Shown in pieces: positions 42,961 to 52,011 of a stretch of DNA of 64,000 nt. The DNA lies in the NCBI RefSeq assembly GCF_900110875.1, contig NZ_FOFM01000012.1, forward strand, positions 43,950-107,949, read 5' to 3'. The notes under the pieces were generated by a model. That model was not told the DNA's origin. It ran no database searches and saw only the letters and a list, made by a program, of their open reading frames with translations. This stretch comes from Pseudovibrio axinellae. GTDB lineage: Bacteria; Pseudomonadota; Alphaproteobacteria; Rhizobiales; Stappiaceae. A program made the position numbers and the translations under genes. The number at the start of each line of letters is the position of its first letter. Positions within the stretch are counted from its first letter, which is position 1.

Positions 42961-43889
42961 ACACGCCCCCTCGCTCTTTCATATCTGCGATAAGCCAGCA
43001 GATAAAGTGAGAGGATGAGACCAGATACCAATGCCAGCGAAACGACCACGGCCATGCCCTGCAACTGAAACGCGTAGTTGGCATCTTGAAAATAGCGCCA
43101 GGCGAGGACCGGCAGCGTATCTGGATATCCTCCGCCAAGAATAAAGGGGGCTTCGAAAGCTCCGATATTGAACGCAAAGCAGATCAAAGAGGCAGAAACA
43201 ATACCGGGCATGATTTGGGGGAGTGTGACGCGCCAAAAAATCTGGCTGGATGTTGCCCCTAAAACCAGAGCGGCTTCATGTGTGTCATCCCCTTTACGGA
43301 CCAAAACAGCAGCAAGCGCGAGCGTCATGAAGGGGACTTGCTTCCACACATAAACCGCAATGATACCCCAGCCCCAATGGGTTCGCAGGATAAGCGGGAA
43401 TTGTGCAGGGTCGTCTATCCAGCCAATAAAGGCGGAGAAGCGAGACAGGAGGCCGCCGTTTCCGAGCATGACCAGCGCCAGCGCAATACCAACACTATAA
43501 GGAACCATCAAAGGCAGGCGAATAAGTGCGCTGAAAATGCGGGAGGCCTTAAACCGGGCACATAGCGCAATGCTAAGGGGAATGGAGATGACAAGCCCGA
43601 TAAGCGTTGCAGCAATGGCATAGTAGAGCGTGTACCCCAGCGAAAGCCAAAAATCAGCTGAGAGCCAGAGCCGTTCATAATAGTGCGTGCTCGGAAACTC
43701 ATTGATACCAAACCAGGGCGCATACCCAAAGCTTTGCAGAACGGCCAGCACCACCGCCCCGCCAAAAAGAAAGAACAGCACCACAAACAGTGGCAGCACT
43801 TGCGCAAGATCACGCAGAGTTTGCCGCCGGGCAAGCGGGCCTGTTATCGCGGTATGTGCCTTATACGGCTTGGGCATCAGATCTGTCAT
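42957..43889 (-). CDS. ABC transporter permease
   Basis: About 310 residues, six or seven predicted helices and a clear EAA loop THEAALVLGATSSQIFWRVTLPQIMPGIVSA. The start ATG 43889 (MTDLMPKP) was chosen; a TTG two codons upstream is possible. Partner of the permease at 42106-42960. The pair should form the membrane channel. Confidence 0.9.
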   Translation of the reverse strand: MTDLMPKPYKAHTAITGPLARRQTLRDLAQVLPLFVVLFFLFGGAVVLAVLQSFGYAPWFGINEFPSTHYYERLWLSADFWLSLGYTLYYAIAATLIGLVISIPLSIALCARFKASRIFSALIRLPLMVPYSVGIALALVMLGNGGLLSRFSAFIGWIDDPAQFPLILRTHWGWGIIAVYVWKQVPFMTLALAAVLVRKGDDTHEAALVLGATSSQIFWRVTLPQIMPGIVSASLICFAFNIGAFEAPFILGGGYPDTLPVLAWRYFQDANYAFQLQGMAVVVSLALVSGLILSLYLLAYRRYERARGRV

Positions 43890-43932
43890 TTCCAAACGAA
43901 CAAAGGGCGGAACGCCTGCTCAAGGGAGTAGG

Positions 43933-45300
43933 TTAGTTGTTTAACTCGCCCGAAACCTGCGCAACAATGTCTGCAATTGGCTTGTCTTCTTTACGTTCAA
44001 TCACCGCGAGCCACGTGGCTTCAATAACATCGACAAGGCTTGCATTCGTGTCTGGCGCCGTATTGTCGTCCAGCTCTTGCTGGGTGATGCCGTAATGAGG
44101 CGGTGCAGATGCTTCAATCAGGTCTTTATCGCTCTGATTTAAGCGCCATACATCAAGGCCCACTGGCATTCCGGCGGTTTTTAGCCTGGAGGCTTGTGAG
44201 TCGACGGATGAGAAGTAGTTGATTGCAACAAGAGCTGCTGCGGGGTTGGGGCTGTTCAAAGGAATTGCAAGATAGTTCTTGTTCTTGATCATATTCCCGC
44301 GCGGAAAGATCATTTCCTCTGCCTGCTCAGGGTAAGCGCCGGTAATTAAGCCCGTATGGTTGGCAAATACTCCAAATTTGCAGTTGAAGTGCACCTGCGA
44401 ATTGAGAAACATATTATCTAACTCGCCTGAGCTTTCTGGGTAACGGGTTTGGCCAGAAGGACCGCCCAGAAGCAGGGGCTCAATGCTCTTTAAGTAATCA
44501 AAGCCGGGCTCGATAAGGCGCGCCAGTTCAGCGCTGCCCAGATCCTCAAAGGTCTTTTGGTATGGCTCTGCGCCAGTTCCATCGGGATTATGGGCATAAA
44601 GCACAGACTGCACAAAGGTGTTGCCCAGATAGTGGGGGGGCTTCACATACGTGAATTTTCCTGGGTTCGCTTCCAGATAGGTCTTCAACTCTGCAAAGGT
44701 GGCTGGTGTCTGATCGGTGGATACATAAGCACGGTTGACAGAACAGACATACTGCTCGCCAGAAAACGGCATTTCCTGAAACTCTGTCGCAACGCCAAAA
44801 TCTCGCAGGTTAAGAAGTGAGCGGGCATCGGCTTCGTCCCACTCAAAATTTACAGAGTTTGGCAACCGGTTTGCAAACGCACCCCACAATGCGTTTTGTT
44901 GCTGCAAAGAAAAGAAATTCTCTCCATTCACCCAGACCAGATCTACGCTGCCCTGCTCCTCGCCCCGACCAGCCGCAAGCTGCGCAATGACAACATCAAC
45001 TGTGTCTTTTGTTGCGGTGATGCGCACAGGATTTAACTTGATCCCTTCTGCGGCAAGCTCGGGCACAGCCACCTGATCCACCCAAAGGTTAATGAGGTCG
45101 GAGCCGCCCCAGTAATAAAAGTTGACGTTGCCTTCGGTGCGCGCTTTGGCTGTTACATCTGCCCAGCCCAGGTTGCCCTTTAAGAATTCACTGCGAAAGA
45201 CTCCCGGTGCACTTTCAGCCAGCAAAGCACTGCTCATATTTGCAAAAACGAGTGCGCTTGCAAGAAGCATCTGGCTTGAGCGTAAACTGGCTTTTCGCAT
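43933..45300 (-). CDS. ABC transporter substrate-binding protein (YnjB-like)
   Basis: A 455-residue periplasmic binding protein with an N-terminal export signal (MRKASLRSSQMLLASALVFANMSSALLA region, cleavage near residue 30). After it comes WADVTAKARTEGNVNFYYWGGSDLINLWVD, which matches the YnjB type of large family-1 binding proteins. The ligand of this group is not established. I chose start 45300 because it gives the signal peptide at once; the frame opens 39 bp earlier. It lies 22 bp after the ATPase gene. Confidence 0.85.
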   Translation of the reverse strand: MRKASLRSSQMLLASALVFANMSSALLAESAPGVFRSEFLKGNLGWADVTAKARTEGNVNFYYWGGSDLINLWVDQVAVPELAAEGIKLNPVRITATKDTVDVVIAQLAAGRGEEQGSVDLVWVNGENFFSLQQQNALWGAFANRLPNSVNFEWDEADARSLLNLRDFGVATEFQEMPFSGEQYVCSVNRAYVSTDQTPATFAELKTYLEANPGKFTYVKPPHYLGNTFVQSVLYAHNPDGTGAEPYQKTFEDLGSAELARLIEPGFDYLKSIEPLLLGGPSGQTRYPESSGELDNMFLNSQVHFNCKFGVFANHTGLITGAYPEQAEEMIFPRGNMIKNKNYLAIPLNSPNPAAALVAINYFSSVDSQASRLKTAGMPVGLDVWRLNQSDKDLIEASAPPHYGITQQELDDNTAPDTNASLVDVIEATWLAVIERKEDKPIADIVAQVSGELNN

Positions 45301-45322
45301 ATTCTTGTTCCCAATCGGTTCT

Positions 45323-46378
45323 TCAGGCGCTCGCGTCAAGCAGCCAAATTTGTTCTGGCGGAAGACTGATACTAACCACTTCGCCCGTTTTTCTGATGTT
45401 CGTCGATGCTTCTTCTACGGTGAGCGTTCCCTGCGCCACCTGAAGCGTATAGCGCATCATCGCGCCAAGAAATTCCGCTCTCTTGATCGTTCCCTTAAGA
45501 ACATTATGCTGCGTATCACTTTTGTGCGAGTCAATCTGGATGCTTTCAAACCGCAACATCGCTTTTGTCGGCTGATTTGCGCGGGGCCGTGCTGGCGTGC
45601 CCAAAGTTAAGCGCCCAAACGGACTCTCAATATGCCCGTCAGATGAGGGCGTGCACTCAAAGATATTAGAGTGCCCCATAAACCGGGCTGTCCGTTCATT
45701 TACGGGATTTTGATAGATCTCTTCTGGCGTTGCAAGCTGGGCAATGCGTCCATCAAAGATCACCGCGATCCTGTCTGCAAGGTCCATGGCCTCAACCTGA
45801 TCGTGCGTAACCAGCAAGGTCGTCATGCCGTATTCATCGTGTAAGTCCCGAATGAACTGTCGCATTTGCGCACGCAGCAAAGTGTCAAGGCTTGCCATTG
45901 GCTCATCGAGCAATAGCACATCTGGCTTGGTCACCAACGTGCGTGCAATTGCAACGCGCTGGCACTGACCGCCAGAAAGCTGAGAGGGGAAGCGGTTTGC
46001 AAATTCTGAAAGGTGCACAATGTCGAGCATTTCATTCACCTGCTTTTTTTGCAGCTCAGCAGGTAGTCCGCGAACAGACAAACCAAATGCAACGTTTTGT
46101 TCAACTGTCATATGCGGAAACAGGCCAAAACGCTGCGAAACCAACCCGACACGACGATTTTGCACGCAGACCTGAGTAACATCCGCCTCGTTGAACCAGA
46201 TGGACCCTGACGTTGGTTGCTCCAACCCGCATACCATACGCAGTGTGGTTGTCTTCCCGCAGCCCGAGGGGCCAAGCAAGACAAGGAATTCACCACTGAC
46301 CACATCAAGGTCGATAGCATCAACCGCTGGCGCGCCAGAAAACACTTTTGATAGGTTTTTAAGCTGAACCTGTGTCAC
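45323..46378 (-). CDS. ABC transporter ATP-binding protein
   Basis: A 351-residue ATPase: Walker A GPSGCGKTT (near residue 36), signature LSGGQCQRVAIARTL, Walker B DVLLLDEPMAS and H-loop LLVTHDQVEAM. A C-terminal TOBE-like domain (about residues 240-350) follows, as in polyamine, iron and sulfate importers. It starts with GTG and is the first gene of the four-gene YnjB-type operon. Confidence 0.95.
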   Translation of the reverse strand: MTQVQLKNLSKVFSGAPAVDAIDLDVVSGEFLVLLGPSGCGKTTTLRMVCGLEQPTSGSIWFNEADVTQVCVQNRRVGLVSQRFGLFPHMTVEQNVAFGLSVRGLPAELQKKQVNEMLDIVHLSEFANRFPSQLSGGQCQRVAIARTLVTKPDVLLLDEPMASLDTLLRAQMRQFIRDLHDEYGMTTLLVTHDQVEAMDLADRIAVIFDGRIAQLATPEEIYQNPVNERTARFMGHSNIFECTPSSDGHIESPFGRLTLGTPARPRANQPTKAMLRFESIQIDSHKSDTQHNVLKGTIKRAEFLGAMMRYTLQVAQGTLTVEEASTNIRKTGEVVSISLPPEQIWLLDASA

Positions 46379-46737
46379 CAGTGCCTCTTCACGCGTCTTG
46401 ATCGGATTTGGAAATCCGTTCCGTTTAATAGATGCCTCGAAACCTTAGAGAAAACGCGGCAATGACAACACCCTACCCACCAGCTGCGAAGCTTTTTTGT
46501 CGCTGCTCTCAATTAAGTATCCCGCGTGCTAACCCAGCTTATTGCTGCAGGTACAGTAAAACCAACGTGACTTAAGCGTTACGATGACCAACGCCCCATG
46601 AAACAACGCTCTTTTGCACATATTTCTTACCCCACATACCAGGTAATTCGGCACAGTGAACAACTTGACTGGACTTGTTGGACCCTGTTGCAAGTTTGAA
46701 CCCTGCCTGCATGATCCTCGGTTGTGTGAGTTTATCA
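46379..46737. other. intergenic region with left end of an old IS
   Basis: About 360 bases with the presumed ABC operon promoter. From about 46679 the sequence GGACCCTGTTGCAAGTTT resembles the terminal repeats of IS6-family elements and probably marks the left edge of the decayed transposase gene that follows. No gene was found. Confidence 0.4.
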
Positions 46738-47352
46738 ATGTCAGACTCCAAGTAGCGTCAGTTTCAGGGAGAGATCATTCTTCGGGCAGTGAGGTGCTAT
46801 TGCAAATATGGCATCGGCTACCGTGATCTTGAGGAAATTCTGAAAGAGCGCGCCGTGGATGTTGACCACACCAGCCTCTACCGCTGGGTTCAGCACGACG
46901 CGCCTGAGCTAGAAAAGCATAGTTTATGCTATCAAAATCGGCTGCGTTCTCTTGGCGTGTCGATGAAACCTATGTTTGGGGGAAAGGACAATGGAAATAT
47001 TTGTTTCGGGCAATCGACAAGCGTGGTGATACGATTGATTTTCTGCTGACATCCCGGCGCAACACCAAGGCGGGTTTTTGCCAAAGCGGTGAGGCGGTCA
47101 GGGCGGTATGTTCCCTCAAGGATCAACACAGACAAGAGCCCCGCCTATGATCTGGCCTTAGCTGAGCTTAAACGCGAGGGGAAAGCCCCCGATTACGTCA
47201 AACTGCGACAGGTGAAGTATCTGAATAGCCGGCTTGAAAACGATCATGGCAAGCTCAAACGCCTGAGTGAACTAACGCCTGCCAGCATAGTGCACGGCAT
47301 TGCAAGCGAACCAGCTTCATCGCCGGTGGGCAGAACCCAAGCCCAATGCTGA
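46738..47352 (+). pseudogene. IS6 family transposase remnant
   Basis: A decayed DDE transposase. From ATG 46738 the frame meets an in-frame TAG at codon 6, continues as FQGEIILRAVRCYCKYGIGYRDLEEILKERAVDVDHTSLYRWV, then shifts near 46930 to AAFSWRVDETYVWGKGQWKYLFRAIDKRGDTIDFLL. It shifts again near 47090 to RINTDKSPAYDLALAELKREGKAPDY and RQVKYLNSRLENDHGKLKRL. These three parts are consecutive segments of one IS6-type transposase, including the DET and D motifs, so there are at least two frameshifts and one nonsense change. It is not functional. Confidence 0.88.
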
Positions 47353-47442
47353 GAGCCATGCCCAATGAAGAGTCGGCTTTCAGCATCTGTTGCCCTTAGG
47401 CGGCATCACAGCTGGCAACCCTTTGCTGCATACACCAATAGA

Positions 47443-47796
47443 CTATGCGCCAACCGCTGCCGTGATCAGGATTTCCACTTTTAGGCCATCCAGTGCCAGT
47501 TTACATTCGCCGCACGCCCGTGCTGGTGGGTTTTCAGGGTCAACCCAAGCGTCCCAGACAGAATTCATTTCATCAAAATCTGCCACATCATTTAACCAGA
47601 TCGTGGCTTGCAGAATGCGGGATTTATCAGAGCCTGATTGTTCCAGCAGGGCGTCAATATTCGCCAAAATTGCTTTGGTCTGCTCTGCTGTCGTTTTTCC
47701 AGTTGTATCAACCTGACCGGAAAGGTGAATGATGCCGTTATAGATTACCGTTTGGCTCATGCGAGCATTCTTGTTGAGCCGAATGATGTCAGTCAT
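47443..47796 (-). CDS. RidA family protein
   Basis: A 117-residue YjgF/YER057c/UK114 protein of the kind that hydrolyses reactive enamine/imine intermediates to ketones and ammonia. The pattern IYNGIIHLSGQVDTTG and the C-terminal PPARACGECKLALDGLKVEI, carrying the conserved Arg, are visible. It lies 15 bp after an amino-acid-oxidase-fold gene whose imino-acid product it probably clears. Confidence 0.9.
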   Translation of the reverse strand: MTDIIRLNKNARMSQTVIYNGIIHLSGQVDTTGKTTAEQTKAILANIDALLEQSGSDKSRILQATIWLNDVADFDEMNSVWDAWVDPENPPARACGECKLALDGLKVEILITAAVGA

Positions 47797-47811
47797 ACCT
47801 ATTCCTATAGC

Positions 47812-48912
47812 TTATTGAAATCGTTGTGGTGAAAGAGCCTGAATGATCTGCGGATCAAGCTCGCTTGGGCGTGCTAGGCAAAGGTCTGCCGCCAGGCGAG
47901 ATAGCGCGGGGCTGGTCTGAATCCCGTAGCCACCTTGCGCGGCAAGCCAGAAAAAGCCCTCAGCATCATGCGCAAAGCCGACCACAGGGCTTCGGTCTGT
48001 TACGAAGCTGCGCAGGCCGGCCCAACTGTGTTCTACATGCGTTATGGGGAAATTTACGGTGTTCTCGAAGCGATAAAGCCCCTCTGCCAGAACCATATCG
48101 TCAACATATGCATCATGCGGTTCAACGGGGTCTTCATCGACAGGCGAAACAAGCAGCTTACCGGCTTCTGGCTTTGCGTAAAATGGCTCGGCTGCACCTT
48201 CAAACAAGGGCCAATCGCCGGGGTCTATCCCTTCTGGTAAAGGGATGATGGCGGCTGTCCGGCGTTTTGGCGTCAGGCCAATCTGGCTCACACCAGCAAG
48301 TTCGGCAATCTTATCCGCCCACGCGCCTGCCGCATTGATCAGCACCGGTGCGCAAAACTCGCCTTTGGGCGTCGTAATCCGCCAATAGTCCTGTTCCCGA
48401 TCGATTTTTTTGGCTGGTGCTGAAACTACAATCTCACCGCCGCGAGATTTGAAGAGGCGTGCATAGCCCTGAAACAAACGGTCTACGTCTATGTCTAGCG
48501 CATTTGGTTCATAGAGCGCGCCCGAAACTTTTTTGGGATTGAGAATTGGAACCATCTCGAGCGCTTGCTGTGGAGAGCATTGCTCTAACCCGACCGCCCC
48601 TACTTCAAAGGTATCCCGCTGGTCCTCTTTGCCTTCCTCTGCAAGCATAAGAAGACCACGTTCAGTGAGTACAGAGCCCTCACAAATCCCATCGGGATGT
48701 TTGAGCACCGGCTCTGAGGCAGCATTGAGCGCACGAATAACTGCATTGCCGTAATTGCGTACAAAAACAGCAGCCGAACGTCCGGTCGAGTGATGACCAA
48801 TCACGTCCTCCATTTCCAGCACAATCGTTGTGGCTTGTTCTGCCAGCCGAGCTGCTGCGCTGATGCCAGCAATGCCGCCACCAACCACAAGAAAATCGCA
48901 GTGCTGCACCAT
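47812..48912 (-). CDS. FAD-dependent oxidoreductase (DAO fold)
   Basis: A 366-residue DAO-type flavoprotein with dinucleotide motif FLVVGGGIAGISAAARLAEQ and the family's STGRSAAVFVRNYGNAVIRALN segment. The C-terminus has GLRSFVTDRSPVVGFAHDAEGFFWLAAQGGYGIQTSPA, typical of glycine/D-amino acid oxidases and dehydrogenases. ATG 48912 (MVQHCDF) was chosen; the frame is open to 49047 but the extra part looks non-coding. Amino-acid or N-substituted amino-acid oxidation is likely, with the imine passed to the neighbouring RidA. Confidence 0.87.
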   Translation of the reverse strand: MVQHCDFLVVGGGIAGISAAARLAEQATTIVLEMEDVIGHHSTGRSAAVFVRNYGNAVIRALNAASEPVLKHPDGICEGSVLTERGLLMLAEEGKEDQRDTFEVGAVGLEQCSPQQALEMVPILNPKKVSGALYEPNALDIDVDRLFQGYARLFKSRGGEIVVSAPAKKIDREQDYWRITTPKGEFCAPVLINAAGAWADKIAELAGVSQIGLTPKRRTAAIIPLPEGIDPGDWPLFEGAAEPFYAKPEAGKLLVSPVDEDPVEPHDAYVDDMVLAEGLYRFENTVNFPITHVEHSWAGLRSFVTDRSPVVGFAHDAEGFFWLAAQGGYGIQTSPALSRLAADLCLARPSELDPQIIQALSPQRFQ

Positions 48913-49090
48913 AGGCCCCTCATAAATACCTAGAATAACAGGTGATATATCTATCATTACTGGGGGAACGTGCGAGCGAAAAACCAGCTTACGCACGTAT
49001 ATATTGTATTTATGACAATCACAGGCCAGAAGTGCTCCATGAGGCATTGGATATGGCGCTCATCGGTCTGTTAGCTGTTGATGGGTCTTT

Positions 49091-49921
49091 TTAGTCTGGC
49101 TCCACCTTGATGCCGAGGCCTGTCAATAAAAGATGTTGTTGGTTGGCCGAGATCATAAGACCACGATACCCGCTTAGAGTTTGCAACAGTAATGTACCGA
49201 TTTGCCCTCCTCTCAAATCTGCATAGGAGAGATTAAGCCGGTCGGTTTCGGCGTATTCAATGGAGCTGCGCTGCAAGTCTGCGCCGCTTAAAGAGGTATT
49301 GGACAAGTTGGTGTTTGAAAGGTCGCAATCCGTCATAATGGCGTCGTCAAGGTCGAGGTCATTCAGTGAAGCATATGCCATCTGGCAATCGGTAAATGAG
49401 GCACGTGGCTTAAGGGCTCGCGCGCCCATTGATTTGCCGAAATCACTGCCCTCAAAGAAAGTGCCACCCATTCTGCAGTTTTGAAAGCTGACACAAAACA
49501 AGTGGGCAAACGGGAATGATGAGATCCGTAAGTCGCAGCTATGAAACTCCACATCGCTTAGATCGCAATGACGAAATGAGCTGCCAGCGCGGGTCGTGGC
49601 GAAATAAAAGCCGCAGTTTTCAAAGGTCGCCTCGCGAAGATCGCAGTTCTTAAACGTGCAGGCCGCGAATTCGGTGTCCTTCCAGCGAGAGTTACGAAAG
49701 TCAACACTATCAAATTCGCTTTCCGGCTCGAAATAGCAGTTTTTGAACTCAATGTCTGTCAGGTCCTTCCCTTCCAGCCAGTTCGCCTCCAGTTCAGCAT
49801 TTTCAATCGGCTTACCAGCTTCAACGAAATCGCAAAAGCCTTTGTAATCTAACGTATTACAGGTTTCAGAGGAGGTCATGGCCGCACCATAAGAAAGAGG
49901 ACAGAGACGACACTGTGCCAT
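49091..49921 (-). CDS. pentapeptide repeat protein
   Basis: About 276 residues, or 262 from the second ATG at 49879. From about residue 50 on it is built of A(D/N)LXX-type five-residue repeats (DFRNSRWKDTEFAACTFKNCDLREATFENC, SNTNLSNTSLSGADLQRSSI), which form a four-sided beta-helix of about 30 coils. Aromatic and Cys residues are unusually common inside. Some such proteins shield DNA gyrase; most have no known role. There is no signal peptide or membrane segment. Neither start has a clear ribosome site. Confidence 0.8.
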   Translation of the reverse strand: MAQCRLCPLSYGAAMTSSETCNTLDYKGFCDFVEAGKPIENAELEANWLEGKDLTDIEFKNCYFEPESEFDSVDFRNSRWKDTEFAACTFKNCDLREATFENCGFYFATTRAGSSFRHCDLSDVEFHSCDLRISSFPFAHLFCVSFQNCRMGGTFFEGSDFGKSMGARALKPRASFTDCQMAYASLNDLDLDDAIMTDCDLSNTNLSNTSLSGADLQRSSIEYAETDRLNLSYADLRGGQIGTLLLQTLSGYRGLMISANQQHLLLTGLGIKVEPD

Positions 49922-50554
49922 GCGCTCAATTGGTGTTCAAGCGGTAATATGCGCATAAAAAAACCGGCATCGCCTTTTGAAATAAAGAAGGCTGAGCCGG
50001 GTAGTCAACAATGTGTAAAAAATGAAAGCGATTTGTCTCCCAAGCAAACAAACCACAATTAGCAAACAACGTAGAGACGAATTGCGTAAAGAAGATATCC
50101 CTCTTCGCTGAAGAGTACCTCCCAAAGATGAATGCTCCCGACACCCCGTACTTGCTGACGTTAAGGTAACATGATTCTCAGCGGAGAGATTGATACAAAT
50201 GCACTAGTTTTTGACAAATCTGCAATTTTTATAGGTTGGGTCAAAATGTATGCAACCAGCTATGCACGCCGCAAGAAAAAAGACCTTTTAAACAAATACA
50301 TATGGCATTTTAGGCCCGGAATTGGACGGTGTCAGTAGCAAACGCGTTAAGGCGCACCTGAACACAGTTGCAAGCTCCATCTTTGGTAGAGGTTTTGGAT
50401 ATTATCCTGTTGCAGCCGTTTCCATGCACCTCTTAAAGACCGTAACCTGAAGCTGGTGCTTAGGCCGCACTATGTTTTTAATTGGTGCGGTCTTCTGTGC
50501 GTGGGGAAATTGATTAGTGATTTAAAAACATAGGGTTTTGCAAGGAATTAGAAT
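49922..50554. other. long AT-rich intergenic region
   Basis: About 630 bases without a credible gene. Near its right end, GGCCGCAC (50463-50470) can pair with GTGCGGTC (50485-50492), while AAGACCG (50436-50442) can pair with the overlapping CGGTCTT (50488-50494). These two hairpins exclude each other and lie about 60 bp before the SDR start. Confidence 0.4.
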
Positions 50555-51298
50555 TTGGAACAGACAAAGGAAGTTGGGGCCTGCCTTGTCGTTGGGGCAG
50601 GCGATGATACTGGTGCTGCCATCGGCAGGGCTTTTGCGCGCGAGGGATTAACGTCGTGCCTTGTAAGGCGGCCGCGGCACGCACAAAGCCTTGAGGCCCT
50701 GGCTCAGTCCATTCGTGATGAGGGATTTAAGGCAGTGGCGATGCCCGCTGATGCTCGGGTAGAGGAAGAGGTCATCAAGCTTGTAGAGACCATTGAATCC
50801 AGCGTTGGTCCACTGGAAGTCGCTGTGTTCAATATTGGCGCGAACGTTCAGTTTTCCATTACAGAGACCACGGCGCGTGTTTACCAGAAAGTCTGGGAAA
50901 TGGCTTGCTTTGCTGGCTTCCTCATGGGGCGTGAAGTTGCTAAACGCATGTTGGAGCGCGGGCGCGGTACCATCATTTTTACCGGGGCGACCGCCAGTAT
51001 GCGAGGGCGCGCGAACCTTTCTGCGTTTGCCGGAGCAAAACATGGTTTGCGTGCGCTTGCACAGTCCATGGCACGCGAACTTGGCCCCAAGAACATCCAT
51101 GTGGCGCACACCATCATTGATGGCGCTATTGATTCAAATTTCATTCGTGAGCTTCTTCCGCAGGTGGACGAGCTGCGTGAGCAAGATGCAATTCTCAACC
51201 CCGATCACATCGCGCAAAACTACGTCATGCTCCACAAACAACCCCGCACCGCATGGACCCATGAACTTGACCTTCGTCCCTGGAAAGAAAATTGGTAG
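50555..51298 (+). CDS. SDR-like protein with Phe replacing the catalytic Tyr
   Basis: A 247-residue short-chain dehydrogenase-fold protein. The start is TTG at 50555 behind AAGGA. The cofactor loop is VVGAGDDTGAAIG (residues 12-24) and NIGA replaces NNAG. The catalytic YxxxK reads F158-AGA-K162 (SAFAGAKHG). Proteins with this LRALAQSMARELGPKNIHV segment often lack the Tyr, so this may be a family trait rather than decay. Twelve bases downstream is an isomerase of the DsbA fold. A normal SDR redox reaction is uncertain. Confidence 0.85.
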   Translation: MEQTKEVGACLVVGAGDDTGAAIGRAFAREGLTSCLVRRPRHAQSLEALAQSIRDEGFKAVAMPADARVEEEVIKLVETIESSVGPLEVAVFNIGANVQFSITETTARVYQKVWEMACFAGFLMGREVAKRMLERGRGTIIFTGATASMRGRANLSAFAGAKHGLRALAQSMARELGPKNIHVAHTIIDGAIDSNFIRELLPQVDELREQDAILNPDHIAQNYVMLHKQPRTAWTHELDLRPWKENW

Positions 51299-51309
51299 GA
51301 GAGATGACA

Positions 51310-51936
51310 ATGACAGTTTCTGTAGATTTTATCTTCGATTTTGGCAGCCCGAATGCATACTTTTGCCACCGCTTGCTTGCGGATATGGAAAAGCGTACGG
51401 GCGCAACGTTTAATTATGTGCCTTGCCTTCTGGGCGGCATATTTAAAGCCACAGGCAACCAGGCGCCGATGATGGCCTACGCCAAGGTCAAGGGCAAGAA
51501 TGATTATGAACGCATCGAGATCATGCGTTTCATCAAACGGCACCAGCTTAATGACTTCCGTTTCAACCGAAACTTTCCGGTAAACACACTTCTCATGATG
51601 CGCGGTGCCGTTGCCAGCGAAATGGACGGAAATCTCGCCCGTTATGTTGAAGCGGGTATGGCTGCCATGTGGGAGAACGACCAGAAAATGGACGACCCGG
51701 ACACCTTTGTGGCGGTGATGAACGAAGCTGGACTTGATGGTGCCTCGCTGCTGGAGCGCTCAAAAGACCCCCAGATCAAGGCGAAGCTTGTGGCAAATAC
51801 CGAAGCCGCTGTTGCCCGTAAAACTTTCGGTATTCCAACGTTCTATGTGGGTGATGAGATGTTTTTTGGTAAGGAGCGTTTGGGGCAGCTGGAGGAAGAG
51901 GTCCTCTCACAAATGGCTGCAGTTAAAGTCAGCTGA
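51310..51936 (+). CDS. 2-hydroxychromene-2-carboxylate isomerase/DsbA family protein
   Basis: A 208-residue thioredoxin-fold protein of the kappa-class GST/HCCA isomerase type. The start FDFGSPNAYF carries the Ser that binds glutathione; there is no CxxC. The C-terminus KTFGIPTFYVGDEMFFGKERL has the cis-Pro loop. NahD, a relative, isomerises 2-hydroxychromene-2-carboxylate in naphthalene degradation; no other naphthalene gene is present. ATG 51310 is better spaced from AGGAGA than the ATG six bases earlier. Probably co-transcribed with the SDR-like gene. Confidence 0.85.
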   Translation: MTVSVDFIFDFGSPNAYFCHRLLADMEKRTGATFNYVPCLLGGIFKATGNQAPMMAYAKVKGKNDYERIEIMRFIKRHQLNDFRFNRNFPVNTLLMMRGAVASEMDGNLARYVEAGMAAMWENDQKMDDPDTFVAVMNEAGLDGASLLERSKDPQIKAKLVANTEAAVARKTFGIPTFYVGDEMFFGKERLGQLEEEVLSQMAAVKVS

Positions 51937-52011
51937 TACCCCCCCTCTTTCACCGGGCTTAAATCCAGCGCTACATGCGCTGGGTGCCGCACCAAGGGGT
52001 TTGGGCGTGCT

